NCBI RefSeq assembly: GCF_015751905.1
Contig: NZ_JADOUF010000001.1
Span: forward strand, 1,736,001 to 1,800,000
Direction of reading: 5' to 3'
Origin: Longispora fulva
GTDB taxonomy: Bacteria > Actinomycetota > Actinomycetes > Mycobacteriales > Micromonosporaceae
Length of the DNA: 64,000 nt
In this document: positions 42,891 through 51,180 of the stretch, piece by piece
How positions within the stretch are numbered: the stretch's first letter is position 1
Layout: every line of letters begins with the position of its first letter
Translations under genes and position numbers: made by a program
The notes under the pieces: generated by a model
What the model was told of the DNA's origin: nothing
The model's database searches: none
Seen by the model: only the letters and a program-made list of their open reading frames with translations

Positions 42891-44027
42891 ATGGATCTCG
42901 AGGCGGTCTACCGCGACCTGCACGCGCACCCCGAACTGTCCTTCGCCGAACACCGCACGGCCGGCATCGTCGCCGGGCACCTGCGCGCCCTCGGTCTCGA
43001 CGTGACCGAGGGCGTCGCCGGCACCGGGGTCGTCGGGCTGCTGCGCAGGGGCGAGGGCCCGACGGTGATGCTGCGCGCCGACATGGACGCGTTGCCCGTC
43101 GAGGAGGACACCGGGCTGCCCTACGCCAGCCGGAACCCGGGCGTGATGCACGCCTGCGGGCACGACGTGCACGTGACGTGCCTGCTGGGCGCGGTGCGCG
43201 CACTCGTGGCCGACGACGGGTGGCTGGGCACGCTGATGGCCGTGTTCCAGCCGGCCGAGGAGGGCGCGGGCGGGGCGGCGGCCATGCTCGCCGACGGGCT
43301 GTTCGAGCGGTTCGGCACCCCGGACGTGTGCCTCGGGCAGCACGTCGCGCCGCTGCCCGCCGGGGTCGTGGCGTACTGCCCGGGGGTGGCGTTCGCCGCG
43401 TCCGACAGTATCCGGATCGTCCTGCACGGTCGGGGCGGGCACGGGTCTCGGCCGGAGACCACGGTGGATCCGGTGCTGATGGCCGCGTCCCTGATCATGC
43501 GGCTGCAGACCATCGTGTCCCGCGAGGTGGCGGCCACCGAGTCGGCGGTCGTCACGGTCGGCGCGGTGCACGCCGGTACCCGGGGCAACATCATCCCCGA
43601 CGACGCGGAGCTGCGACTGAGCGTGCGGACCTTCGACCCGGGGGTACGCGACCGGGTGCACGCGGCGATCGGCCGGTTGGCCCGCGCGGAGGCGGCCGCC
43701 GCCGGCGCGGACCGCGAGCCGGAGGTGGTCGTGGACAACTCGTTCCCGCTGACCGTGAACGAGCCGGCGGCCACTGAACGGGTCGCGGAGGGCTTCCGGG
43801 CGGTGGGGCTGACCGTGTCGGCGGTGGGGCCGGCGTCGGGCAGCGAGGACTTCGGGCTGTTCGGGGCGGCGGCCGGCGTGCCGTCGGTGTATTGGCTGCT
43901 GGGCGGCGGTGAGTGCGACTCGAACCACTCACCCAGATTTGCCCCGAAAATCAACCCTACGCTCGACGTGGGGGTCGCGGCGTTGGCCAACAGCGCGAAA
44001 ACGTTCTTTTTACAGATAACGAGATAA
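42891..44027 (+). CDS. M20 family amidohydrolase/peptidase
   Basis: A 378-residue zinc hydrolase. The metal-binding motifs are MHACGHDVHVT, QPAEEGAGGA and the C-terminal SGSEDFGLF. A dimerisation domain insert carries GGHGSRPETTVDPV. The family (amidohydrolase, aminoacylase or hippurate-hydrolase type) removes acyl groups from amino acids or peptides. ATG 42891 lies 4 bases after the transporter stop, so the three genes gdpd-umf1-m20 likely form one operon. Confidence 0.92.
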   Translation: MDLEAVYRDLHAHPELSFAEHRTAGIVAGHLRALGLDVTEGVAGTGVVGLLRRGEGPTVMLRADMDALPVEEDTGLPYASRNPGVMHACGHDVHVTCLLGAVRALVADDGWLGTLMAVFQPAEEGAGGAAAMLADGLFERFGTPDVCLGQHVAPLPAGVVAYCPGVAFAASDSIRIVLHGRGGHGSRPETTVDPVLMAASLIMRLQTIVSREVAATESAVVTVGAVHAGTRGNIIPDDAELRLSVRTFDPGVRDRVHAAIGRLARAEAAAAGADREPEVVVDNSFPLTVNEPAATERVAEGFRAVGLTVSAVGPASGSEDFGLFGAAAGVPSVYWLLGGGECDSNHSPRFAPKINPTLDVGVAALANSAKTFFLQITR

Positions 44028-44062
44028 TTGCGAATCAACCTCTTTTTTCCATGCTTATCAAC

Positions 44063-44088
44063 TACGGTGCGTAACTATCGGTTGCTGC
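44063..44088 (+). promoter_or_regulatory. Shared upstream motif, copy 2
   Basis: Starts TACGGTGCGTAA and ends CGGTTGCTGC; 23 of 26 bases equal the motif at 40211-40236. It lies 49 bases before the start of the second secreted paralogue and is preceded by an AT-rich stretch (TTTTTTCC). Confidence 0.7.
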
Positions 44089-44136
44089 CAGTATGCGGTC
44101 GCCGGCGGGGGTTCTCCCAGTTCGGACGGAGGAAAG

Positions 44137-44709
44137 ATGATCGGCACCAGGAAGATCAAGATTCTCGCGGTGTCACTCGCCGCGATGTCCGCCTTCGCCG
44201 TGTTACCGGCGTCGGGGGTCTCGGCGTTCACCGACCGGCCCGAGGGCCAGGCGGCGTGCGCCGACCTGACCGGTGAACTGACCAGCGTCATCGGTGAGGT
44301 CACCGCGGCGCTCACCCCCCAGGTGACCATCCCGCCGACCCTGCCCGACGTGGGCAAGGCCACCGCGGTCGTTGGCAAGCTCGCAGGCCTGGCGACGAAC
44401 CTGGTCAACCTCGGGTGCCTGCCCGACCCGACGAAGCTCGCCCCTGTGCCGCTGCCGGTCGCCGAGGGGACCGACGCGCCGGCGCTTCCCGCGGTGCCCG
44501 CGTGCGCCGCACCGGCCGCCGGACTGCTCAGCCAGATCTTCGGGCTGCTGCAGAACCTGCTCAAGGCCCTCGGCGGCGGACTGCCCGACATCCCGGCGCT
44601 GCTCGGCCAGGTCACCGGGCTGACCGGTACCGTCACCGGGCTGACGTCCAGTGTGGGCGGCGCGACCTCGTGCCTGCCGGTGCCGCTCCCGGCGCCGGTG
44701 AACCGGTAG
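44137..44709 (+). CDS. Small secreted protein, paralogue 2
   Basis: A 190-residue exported protein related to the gene at 40282: signal peptide IGTRKIKILAVSLAAMSAF then PASGVSAF, a first cysteine in AACADL, a helical region and a C-terminus with LPVPLPAPV. It is longer, with six cysteines or so (AACADL, LGCLPD, PACAAP, TSCLPV). GGAGGAAAG precedes ATG 44137. Function unknown; the Pro/Leu-rich tail resembles cell-surface linker sequence. Confidence 0.75.
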   Translation: MIGTRKIKILAVSLAAMSAFAVLPASGVSAFTDRPEGQAACADLTGELTSVIGEVTAALTPQVTIPPTLPDVGKATAVVGKLAGLATNLVNLGCLPDPTKLAPVPLPVAEGTDAPALPAVPACAAPAAGLLSQIFGLLQNLLKALGGGLPDIPALLGQVTGLTGTVTGLTSSVGGATSCLPVPLPAPVNR

Positions 44710-44713
44710 CCGC

Positions 44714-45394
44714 TCAGGCCAGGCGCAACTGGCCGGCGTTCGGTGCTACCGGACCGAGGTCACCGGTCCGGTAGTGCCGCCGGCACATCACCTGGTAGCG
44801 CACGCACTCCCCGGCCGTGTCGCCGATCACCACCTGCGCGCCGTGCCGGATGACGGCGTCACCGACGATCCGGGCGTTGAAGTTGCCCTCCCGGCCACAC
44901 CAGCACAGCACCTCCACCTGAAGCCGCGACACCGAGTCGGCCAGCTCGAACAGCCGGCGCGCGGCCGGGAACAGCTCGGAGCGGAAGTCGGTGGCCAGGC
45001 CGAAGGCGTACACGTCGACGTCGGAGCAGTCCACCAGATCGGCGAGCTGCTCGACCTGCTCGAGGGTGTAGAACTGCGCCTCGTCGCAGATCAGGTAGTC
45101 CACCCTCTCCCCGGCCGCCCAGTTCGCCCGGACCAGGTCGCGCAGGTCCATGTCGTCGCGCAGTTCGATGGCGTCGCGGCCCAGGCCGATCCGGCTGGTG
45201 ATCTGCGCGGCCCCGGACCGGTCGAGCTTGGTCAGCAGCAGCCCGCGGCGGCCCTGGCGGGCGTGGTTGTGGTTCATCTGCAGGGCCAGGGTGGACTTGC
45301 CGCAGTCCATCGGGCCGTAGAAGAACTTGAGGGAGGCCCCGTGGCGGAGCCTCCCATCACCGGCTGCCGGCACCGCGAGAGCGTCTGGGGTCAC
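44714..45394 (-). CDS. tdk: Thymidine kinase
   Basis: A 226-residue type II thymidine kinase that phosphorylates thymidine with ATP. The P-loop is FFYGPMDCGKSTLALQ, the second nucleotide region VDYLICDEAQFYTLEQ, and the zinc site uses CWCGREGNFNAR with VMCRRHY near the C-terminus. GTG 45394 is chosen; GTG 45415 is an alternative. It is convergent with the secreted protein gene (stops 4 bases apart). Confidence 0.93.
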   Translation of the reverse strand: MTPDALAVPAAGDGRLRHGASLKFFYGPMDCGKSTLALQMNHNHARQGRRGLLLTKLDRSGAAQITSRIGLGRDAIELRDDMDLRDLVRANWAAGERVDYLICDEAQFYTLEQVEQLADLVDCSDVDVYAFGLATDFRSELFPAARRLFELADSVSRLQVEVLCWCGREGNFNARIVGDAVIRHGAQVVIGDTAGECVRYQVMCRRHYRTGDLGPVAPNAGQLRLA

Positions 45395-45430
45395 GGGGAG
45401 CCACCATACCGGCACGGCCCCGTGCGCCCG

Positions 45431-46039
45431 TTATCGGCTGTAGAACTCCACGATCATCTGCACGTCACAGATCACCGGCACCTGGGCGCGCGGCGGCACG
45501 GCCAGCAGCGTCGCCCGCAGCGCGCTGATCGTCACGTCCAGGTACGGCGCCGGGTTGCCGCCGACGTGCGCGCCGGCCGCCGACACCACGAACGGCTCCA
45601 TGGTCCGGCTCTTGGCGGCCACCTCCACGGTGTCGCCGGGGCGCAACCGGTAGGAGGGCTTGTCGACCCGGCGACCATTGACGAGTACGTGACGGTGCGT
45701 GACGAACTGGCGGGCCTGGTAGATGGTGCGCGCCATGCCGGAGCGCAGCACCACGGCGTCGAGGCGCTGCTCGAGGAGCGCGATCAGGTTCTCGCCCGTC
45801 TTGCCCGGCATCCGTGCCGCCTCGTCGAAGGCGCGCCGCAACTGCTTCTCGCTCACGTTGTACTGGTGGCGCAGCCGCTGCTTCTCCAACAGTCGGGTGC
45901 CGTAGTCGGTGATCTTCTTGCGGCCGCGACCGTGCACACCGGGCGGGTACGGCCGCCGCTCGAAGTACTTCACGCACTTGGGCGTCAGCGGGATGCCGAG
46001 CGCGCGGGATAGCCGCGCCTTGGGCCGGGCCTGGTTCAC
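45431..46039 (-). CDS. rpsD: Ribosomal protein S4
   Basis: A 202-residue S4 with N-terminal [17 protein letters not shown], the core [21 protein letters not shown], and an S4 RNA-binding domain ([39 protein letters not shown]). The N-terminus lacks the complete zinc-binding cysteine set, so it is a cysteine-poor form. GTG 46039 has AGGAGA upstream. It stands alone, not in the alpha operon, and shares a 67-base intergenic region containing two iron boxes with a divergent DUF2470 gene, so it may be a second, regulated S4 copy. Confidence 0.93.
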   Translation of the reverse strand: MNQARPKARLSRALGIPLTPKCVKYFERRPYPPGVHGRGRKKITDYGTRLLEKQRLRHQYNVSEKQLRRAFDEAARMPGKTGENLIALLEQRLDAVVLRSGMARTIYQARQFVTHRHVLVNGRRVDKPSYRLRPGDTVEVAAKSRTMEPFVVSAAGAHVGGNPAPYLDVTISALRATLLAVPPRAQVPVICDVQMIVEFYSR

Positions 46040-46051
46040 ACCGTCTCCTGA

Positions 46052-46070
46052 ATAGGTTAGCCTGCACTAA
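46052..46070. promoter_or_regulatory. Iron box 1 (DtxR/IdeR type)
   Basis: ATAGGTTAGCCTGCACTAA matches 15 of 19 positions of TWAGGTWAGSCTWACCTWA. It lies 13 bases before the rpsD start (minus strand), in the rpsD/DUF2470 interval, and 1 base from box 2. Confidence 0.65.
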
Positions 46071-46071
46071 G

Positions 46072-46090
46072 TTAGGTAAGGCTAACATGC
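46072..46090. promoter_or_regulatory. Iron box 2 (DtxR/IdeR type)
   Basis: TTAGGTAAGGCTAACATGC matches 16 of 19 positions of the consensus, including an uninterrupted first 15. It ends 16 bases before the DUF2470 start, overlapping its likely promoter. Confidence 0.82.
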
Positions 46091-46106
46091 ATCGGAGGTC
46101 GGTCAT

Positions 46107-46559
46107 ATGTACCCCAGCCCTGCCGCAGTCGCCCGGACCATGGCCACCGGCCGCCTCCTCGGCACCGCCCACGTCCGGGGCTACCGCTGCCCGCTGCGGG
46201 TCCGGCACGCCACCGGCGCCGACGGCAGGCCCCTGCTCCTCGTGCACGACCACAGCCACCTCGCCACCGCCCTTCGCCCGGAGCCGGGCGACACCGACAC
46301 CGGCGTGATCCTGTCCGTGGACCACTGCGAGCACGGCAGGCTGTGGCTGTCGGGCTGGGCCACCCGCCTCGACGGCGCCGAGGCGCGGGCCGCGGCGTGC
46401 GAGTTCGCCGCCGTCAACCCGCTCCCCGACCTACTCGGGGTCGGGGAGGAACACGCGCTCTACCGGCTCGACGTCGCCGAGGTGCGCCTCGCGCACGGGG
46501 AGAGCCTGGTCGACGTGGACGTGGACGAGTACCTGGCGGCGGCCCCGCTGCGCGGATAG
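46107..46559 (+). CDS. DUF2470-type / heme-pocket-like protein
   Basis: A 150-residue protein. ATG 46107 has GGAGG at 46094-46098. The sequence (ARTMATGRLLGTAHVRGY, DTGVILSVDHCEHGRLWLSG, LYRLDVAEVRLAHGESLVDV) resembles the DUF2470/HugZ-related domain of small actinobacterial proteins often found under iron control. Some HugZ-type proteins bind or degrade heme; whether this one does is unknown. The two iron boxes directly upstream support iron repression. Family call is from motif memory. Confidence 0.65.
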   Translation: MYPSPAAVARTMATGRLLGTAHVRGYRCPLRVRHATGADGRPLLLVHDHSHLATALRPEPGDTDTGVILSVDHCEHGRLWLSGWATRLDGAEARAAACEFAAVNPLPDLLGVGEEHALYRLDVAEVRLAHGESLVDVDVDEYLAAAPLRG

Positions 46560-46631
46560 CCAGCCGGCCCTCTGTCGTCATGCCGGCTGGCCACGAGACC
46601 GGAGCCGCCGACCGGGGCGGCCCCACCCGAG

Positions 46632-47501
46632 CTACCGGGTCCGCGCGTAGGACACTGTGCGCGCGTAGCCCGTGAAGCCCAGGTCCGTGTACAGGGCCAG
46701 GGCCTGCGGGTATTCGTCGTCGCCCCGGGGACGCACCACGGCCGACTCGCCACCGGCGGCCCGGAACGCGTGCAGCACCGACGCGCACACCGCCCGCGCC
46801 AGCCCCAGCCGACGGAACTCCGGCCGCGTCCCGACCGGCTCGAACTCCCCCACCCGGTTCGCCTCGTCGTACCAGCCGAGACAGTAGGCGGCGAACCGGC
46901 CGTCCGGGGCCACCACGACATGGTCGAACGCCGCCCGGTACGGCCACGCCGCCGTCACGTTCAGGTAGCTCTCGGCGGTCACCCGCGACGGGTGGAACGC
47001 CGACCCGTGCACGTCGGCCCACCCGGCGGCGTCGGCGGCTCCGCGTACGGGGCGGACCGTGAACCCGGCCGGCAGCGCCGGGGTCGGCACGTCCTCCAGG
47101 GGCCGCGCCGTGTGCAGGAAGAAGGGTCCGTCCGTGCGGGCCGCGAAATCGGCGCGGACCAGGCCGGCGGCCAGGTGCTCCTCGGCGTCGAGGATCCACG
47201 CCTCGTGCGCGGCCACGTCGAAGGCGGCCAGCCCCCATGCGAGCACCTCGTCGACGAGGTCGGCGCGGGCCGGGTCGACGCACAGGCTCACCTCGCCGGA
47301 CTCCTCCGCCCAGCACCAGGCGACGACCTCCCCGTCGAACTCCCACAGGGACGTGGCCCACTCCGGCTCGCGGCCCACGTGCAGGTACCGGTTCCAGGCC
47401 AGGTCACCGACGTGCCACCGGGAGCGCGGGGACCACAGTCGAGCGGCCAGGCCCTGCATCGCCCGCAGATCTGCCGGGCCGGCGTAGTCGAAGCGTGTCA
47501 T
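46632..47501 (-). CDS. GNAT N-acetyltransferase (two-domain)
   Basis: A 289-residue acetyltransferase. ATG 47501 starts TRFDYAGPADLRAMQGLA. The C-terminal half has the acetyl-CoA loop GTRPEFRRLGLARAVCASVLHA (in part) and ALALYTDLGFTGYARTVSYA; the N-terminal half is a degenerate GNAT repeat. Substrate unknown. The frame reads on to 47756 but the extra part lacks family support. Confidence 0.88.
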   Translation of the reverse strand: MTRFDYAGPADLRAMQGLAARLWSPRSRWHVGDLAWNRYLHVGREPEWATSLWEFDGEVVAWCWAEESGEVSLCVDPARADLVDEVLAWGLAAFDVAAHEAWILDAEEHLAAGLVRADFAARTDGPFFLHTARPLEDVPTPALPAGFTVRPVRGAADAAGWADVHGSAFHPSRVTAESYLNVTAAWPYRAAFDHVVVAPDGRFAAYCLGWYDEANRVGEFEPVGTRPEFRRLGLARAVCASVLHAFRAAGGESAVVRPRGDDEYPQALALYTDLGFTGYARTVSYARTR

Positions 47502-47619
47502 GTCCGGCAGCATCGCAGCGCGCCCGACCCCGGGCCACCGGTTTACCCCCCCGAGACACTGACGCTGCAGGCTCAGGAACGCGGCGTAACCGTCAAAGGA
47601 TTTTGATCTGGTACTTGAT

Positions 47620-48534
47620 CTACGGCGCCGAGGGTAGGAGCAGAGCCAGTTGGTGGCTGGGTGAGCGGTCGAGGCTGAACCGGGCCCGGTCGTACCGGCG
47701 GGTCGTGCGCGGGTCGGCGTGCCCGAGGAGGTCCTGTACGTCGCGCAGCGCGGCACCCGCGTCCAGGGCCAGGGTCGCGCACGTGTGCCGCAGGTCGTGC
47801 GGGTGCAGCCGGTCGGCCAGGTGCGGGACGGCCACGGCCGCCAACCGGCGGATCAGCCGCCACAGGGCGTGCCGGTCGAGGGGCTTGCCGGTGGACGTGC
47901 ACAGCAGGGGGCCCTCGCGGCGCTCGCCCAGGTAGTCGTCGATCGCGGCGGCGGCCCGGGGCGGCACGGCCATGGTCTGGCGCTTGCCGCCCTTGCGGGT
48001 CACGGTCAGCACCCGGTGGCCGCGCTGGAAACTCAGATCCGCGACCGTGGCCGTGCACAGCTCGCTGACCCGCAGGCCCAGGAGCAGGGACAGCAGCACG
48101 ATGACGGCCGCGCGGGGCGAGTGCGCCTCGGCGGCGGCGATCAGCTGGCCGGCCTCGGCGACGGTCAGCCCGGTGGACTGGACGTTGTCGCCGGCGGCGG
48201 GGCGGCGGACCCGGGTCGCGGGGCTGCGGGTGATCAGGCCCTCGTCGACGGCGTAGGCGAAGAAACCGGCGACGGCCGACATCCGGCGGCGGATCGTCGT
48301 GGCGGCGGCCCCGTCGCGGGTCTGCTGCTCGACGTAGGCGTCGAGGTGCGCCCGGGAGCAGGCGAGCACGTCGACGTCGAGGGTCGCGCACCACCGGCCG
48401 AAGTGGGTCAGGTCCGCGGCGTACGCGGCCCGGGTGTTGCCCCGGTAGGCGAGCAGGAACGCGGCGGCGATCCGCGCCGCGACCGGGGTCTGGAAACCTA
48501 CGGGCAGTGCTGTGGCGGCGGGGGCCAGCTCCAT
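47620..48534 (-). CDS. Tyrosine recombinase / integrase (second)
   Basis: A 304-residue recombinase with all catalytic residues: GLRVSELCTA (Arg), TRKGGKRQTM (Lys), HPHDLRHTCATLAL (His-x-x-Arg), LLGHADPRTTRRYDRAR (His, Tyr). The core-binding domain is at the N-terminus (RGNTRAAYAADLTHFGRW). ATG 48534 is used. No excisionase, att-site or phage gene is seen nearby, so it may be a solitary integrase. It is clearly different from the recombinase at 19286. Confidence 0.9.
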   Translation of the reverse strand: MELAPAATALPVGFQTPVAARIAAAFLLAYRGNTRAAYAADLTHFGRWCATLDVDVLACSRAHLDAYVEQQTRDGAAATTIRRRMSAVAGFFAYAVDEGLITRSPATRVRRPAAGDNVQSTGLTVAEAGQLIAAAEAHSPRAAVIVLLSLLLGLRVSELCTATVADLSFQRGHRVLTVTRKGGKRQTMAVPPRAAAAIDDYLGERREGPLLCTSTGKPLDRHALWRLIRRLAAVAVPHLADRLHPHDLRHTCATLALDAGAALRDVQDLLGHADPRTTRRYDRARFSLDRSPSHQLALLLPSAP

Positions 48535-48583
48535 GGTGTCAAGAAAACCACACCGGTGTACCGGCCCCGCACCGCCCGTGCCG

Positions 48584-48991
48584 TCAGTGACTGCTCATCG
48601 CGCTCGTGAGGAAACTGCCGCAGCAGCACAGCACGATGAGGACCAGCGGCACGACCATCAACAGGATGCCCGCGAGCTTGCCCGGGACCTCCACCGGCTG
48701 GTTGCCGATGGCGCCCTTCATGAACGTGATGGCCGGGGCCGCGTAGAACACCGGGACGTTCGTACCCGGGTGGACGGTCACCTGGATGACAGCCTGGCCG
48801 ATCTTCCACAGGTACGGGACCCACACCTCGATGGTGTGCGTGCCCGGCGGGACCGGGATCGGGTTGTCGCCCCACACGAGGTTGACCTGGTGGCCGTTGA
48901 TCAGAGCCTTCGGCTTGAACATGGCCAGCATGAAGGCTATCCACATGTACTTGGTGTTGATCGTGATGCCCTGAGGCTGTTGAGGATGCAC
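48584..48991 (-). CDS. Hypothetical tail-anchored membrane protein
   Basis: A 135-residue protein of a conserved actinobacterial type, function unknown. The soluble part (PQGITINTKYMWIAFML, NGHQVNLVWGDNPIPVPPG, HTIEVWVPYLWKIGQAVIQV) looks like a small PEGA-type beta-sandwich; the C-terminus is one membrane segment (GILLMVVPLVLIVLCCCGSF) with three consecutive cysteines. ATG 48991 starts the frame. Cytoplasmic domain with a membrane tail is the likely topology. Confidence 0.75.
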   Translation of the reverse strand: MHPQQPQGITINTKYMWIAFMLAMFKPKALINGHQVNLVWGDNPIPVPPGTHTIEVWVPYLWKIGQAVIQVTVHPGTNVPVFYAAPAITFMKGAIGNQPVEVPGKLAGILLMVVPLVLIVLCCCGSFLTSAMSSH

Positions 48992-49024
48992 GACGCTGGA
49001 TGCTAGTGGATCCCCGCCAGCCCG

Positions 49025-49306
49025 CTAGGCCGGGTGCAGATGCATGCTGTCGGGCGGTTTTGTCCACCAGTCCGTCAGCGGATCGTCGGCCACCACCGCG
49101 AAGATTCCCGGGGCGGCCGCCTCGAACGCCTCCTGCGACTCCCACATCGCCAACCCGATCAGCCGGTCGGACTTCGCGTCCCGCCAGGCTCCGATCCGGA
49201 TCAGTCCCGCCGCGCCCTGGGCCGCGGCGTCGACCCGGTGCATCGAGGCGAGCACGTCGTCGTGGTGCTCGGGCTTCGGGTAGTGGACCACCAGGTGGAC
49301 GAACAT
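49025..49306 (-). CDS. Antibiotic biosynthesis monooxygenase (ABM) domain protein
   Basis: A 93-residue single-domain protein. It starts MFVHLVVHYPKPEHHDDVLA and carries the ABM pattern AAQGAAGLIRIGAWRD, IGLAMWESQEAFEAAAPG. Such proteins are cofactor-free monooxygenases or heme-type folds; the substrate is not clear. ATG 49306 overlaps the stop of the SRPBCC gene by one base (TGATG), so it is the last gene of an ArsR-SRPBCC-ABM operon. Confidence 0.82.
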   Translation of the reverse strand: MFVHLVVHYPKPEHHDDVLASMHRVDAAAQGAAGLIRIGAWRDAKSDRLIGLAMWESQEAFEAAAPGIFAVVADDPLTDWWTKPPDSMHLHPA

Positions 49307-49764
49307 CACCGCACCCCGGGGGTGTCGGCGAAGAAGCCGAGCAGCTCGGCCCAGCCCTGGGCGTACTGGCCGTGGAGCGCGACCCCGTCGGGCAGCCCGT
49401 CCCAGCCACTGTGCTCGATGACCACCCGGGTACCGCCGCCGGCCGCCTCGAAGCTGACCGCCACCTCCGTGCTCACGCCGGCGGGCCAGTCGGCGGTGCG
49501 CCACCCGAACACCAGTCGCCTGCCGGGCTCCCAGGCGCTGATCCGGCCGATCTCCAGGCCCTCGCCGGACGTGGCGTCGTACACCTCGACGAGGCGGCCG
49601 CCGACATGGGGCTCGAAGCGCATCGCGACCCCGCGCTCGGCGTCGTTCCAGTAGTGCGTGCCGCGCCTCCACCACGCGCCGATGTCGCGGGTGAAGACCT
49701 CGAACGCCGTCTCGGGATCGCAGGCGACCTCGACGGCGGCGGTGGCCGTGCCGATTGTGCTCAT
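49306..49764 (-). CDS. SRPBCC / AHSA1-type domain protein
   Basis: A 152-residue START-like protein (TATAAVEVACDPETAFEVF, GAWWRRGTHYWNDAERG, RFEPHVGGRLVEVYDAT, EPGRRLVFGWRTADWP). These are hydrophobic-ligand-binding proteins typically co-encoded with an ArsR regulator, as here. ATG 49764 overlaps the arsR stop. Role unknown. Confidence 0.88.
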   Translation of the reverse strand: MSTIGTATAAVEVACDPETAFEVFTRDIGAWWRRGTHYWNDAERGVAMRFEPHVGGRLVEVYDATSGEGLEIGRISAWEPGRRLVFGWRTADWPAGVSTEVAVSFEAAGGGTRVVIEHSGWDGLPDGVALHGQYAQGWAELLGFFADTPGVR

Positions 49765-50102
49765 CGTTCCTGTCCTTCGCTGAGTCGCTCGGCGTGCACT
49801 TTGAACGCGCCGAGCTGATCCGTCCAGAAGGCCTGCACCTGGTCCAGCCAGGCCCGCAGACCGACGAGGGCCTCGGGGCGCAGGTGGTAGACCCGCCCGC
49901 GCGCGTCGGCCTCGACGAACCGCTCCTCGACGAGGCCGGCCTGGCGCAGCACCCGCAGGTGCCGGCTCACGGCCGGGGCGGTGATGTCGAAGGCGGCCGA
50001 CAGCTCCCCTGCCCGGTGGGGGCGCTCGCGGAGCAGCTCCAGGATGCGCCGTCGGGTGGGGTCGGCCAGCGCCGTGAACGTCCCATCCAGATCGGTAGCC
50101 AT
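49761..50102 (-). CDS. ArsR-family transcriptional regulator
   Basis: A 113-residue winged-helix repressor: ALADPTRRRILELLRERPHR, AGELSAAFDITAPAVSRHLR, VLRQAGLVEERFVEADARGR. No metal-binding cysteines are seen, so it probably senses a small molecule. Its stop overlaps the SRPBCC start, and the dyad GTTAATTATTAAC lies just upstream, so it likely controls itself and the operon. Confidence 0.92.
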   Translation of the reverse strand: MATDLDGTFTALADPTRRRILELLRERPHRAGELSAAFDITAPAVSRHLRVLRQAGLVEERFVEADARGRVYHLRPEALVGLRAWLDQVQAFWTDQLGAFKVHAERLSEGQER

Positions 50103-50105
50103 ACC

Positions 50106-50118
50106 GTTAATTATTAAC
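50106..50118. promoter_or_regulatory. Candidate ArsR operator
   Basis: GTTAATTATTAAC: six-base arms around one central base, 3 bases before the arsR start codon, in otherwise GC-rich DNA. A further GTTAAT half-site follows at 50125-50130. Confidence 0.7.
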
Positions 50119-50181
50119 TGCTAGGTTAATGATCTGTCAAGGGTGCGCAGGTCGGCGAGGGCCTGGTTCCAACTCTCAACC

Positions 50182-51093
50182 TCACGTTGAGCTTGACGTC
50201 AAGTGCAGGTTGAGGGTTGGGCCGCCCAGGTAGCCGAGCAGGATGTCCTGGAAGGCCTTCGCCGCGTGCGAGGGTTCGACGTCCCGGCGGCGGGCGAGCG
50301 CGACGGTCCGGGGCACGCCGGGCGCGGCCAGGGGCGTCGCGTGCAGCCGGGGCCGGCCGGCGAGGACCATGCGCGGGACCAGCGCCACCCCCAGCCCCAC
50401 CTCCACGAAGCCGAGCACCGCGTCCATCTCCCCGCCCTCCACCGCAAACGTCGGGGTGAACCCGGCCTTCGCGCACGCCTCCAGGGTCGCGTCGCGCAGG
50501 TCGTAGCCGGGTCGGAACATCACCAGGTCCTGGTGGCGCAGGTCCGTGATCCGCATTTCGCGGTGGTGCAGCGGCGAGGCGGAGGCGACCACGAGGCTCT
50601 CGGTCAGCAGCGGCTCGGTGTGCAGGGCCGGGTCGGTGCCGGACTCCGGCAGGATGATCAACGCGAGATCCAGGTACCCGCCGGTCAGCGCGCGGACCAG
50701 GTCCTGCGATCCGCCCTCCTCGACCTGCAGCCGGATGTCGGGGTGGGCGTCGCGGAACAGTTTCAGGGTCTCGGCGACCAGGGAGGTGCACAGGCTCGGG
50801 GTGGCCCCGAGGCGCAGCCGACCGGTGCGCAACCCGATCAGGTCGCCGATCTCGTGCCGGGCGGTCTCGGCGTCGGCGACGATCCGCTGGGCCAGGGGCA
50901 AAAGCGCCTCGCCGGCCTCGGTCAGGGTGATCGCGCCCCGGTTGCGGTGGAACAGCGCCGCCCCGAGGTCGGACTCCAGAGTGTGAATCTGCTTACTCAG
51001 CGTGGGTTGAGTCACACCCACCGCCTCGGCCGCCTGGGTGAAATGCCGGGATTCTGCGACCGCCAGGAAGTACCGGAGCTGTTGGAGCTGCAT
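50182..51093 (-). CDS. LysR-family transcriptional regulator
   Basis: A 303-residue regulator. The winged HTH starts LRYFLAVAESRHFTQAAEAV with QPTLSKQIHTLESDLGAALF; the effector domain follows (GRLRLGATPSLCTSLV, VGLGVALVPRMVL). ATG 51093 is the family-like start; ATG 51099 is possible. It is divergent from sdhC with 87 bases between, an arrangement seen in actinobacteria where the LysR protein is thought to control sdhCAB. Confidence 0.92.
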   Translation of the reverse strand: MQLQQLRYFLAVAESRHFTQAAEAVGVTQPTLSKQIHTLESDLGAALFHRNRGAITLTEAGEALLPLAQRIVADAETARHEIGDLIGLRTGRLRLGATPSLCTSLVAETLKLFRDAHPDIRLQVEEGGSQDLVRALTGGYLDLALIILPESGTDPALHTEPLLTESLVVASASPLHHREMRITDLRHQDLVMFRPGYDLRDATLEACAKAGFTPTFAVEGGEMDAVLGFVEVGLGVALVPRMVLAGRPRLHATPLAAPGVPRTVALARRRDVEPSHAAKAFQDILLGYLGGPTLNLHLTSSST

Positions 51094-51180
51094 GACCATA
51101 GCCTAGAGGAATGGACCATGGAGCCGTGATGCATTAGACGACTGGTCGATCCGCGCCTAGCGTCGGGCGATGTGGCAGTT

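Noticed and set aside
47620-48534. Prophage or integrative element around the second integrase
   Set aside because: No excisionase, structural, replication or transfer genes and no flanking direct repeats were seen nearby.
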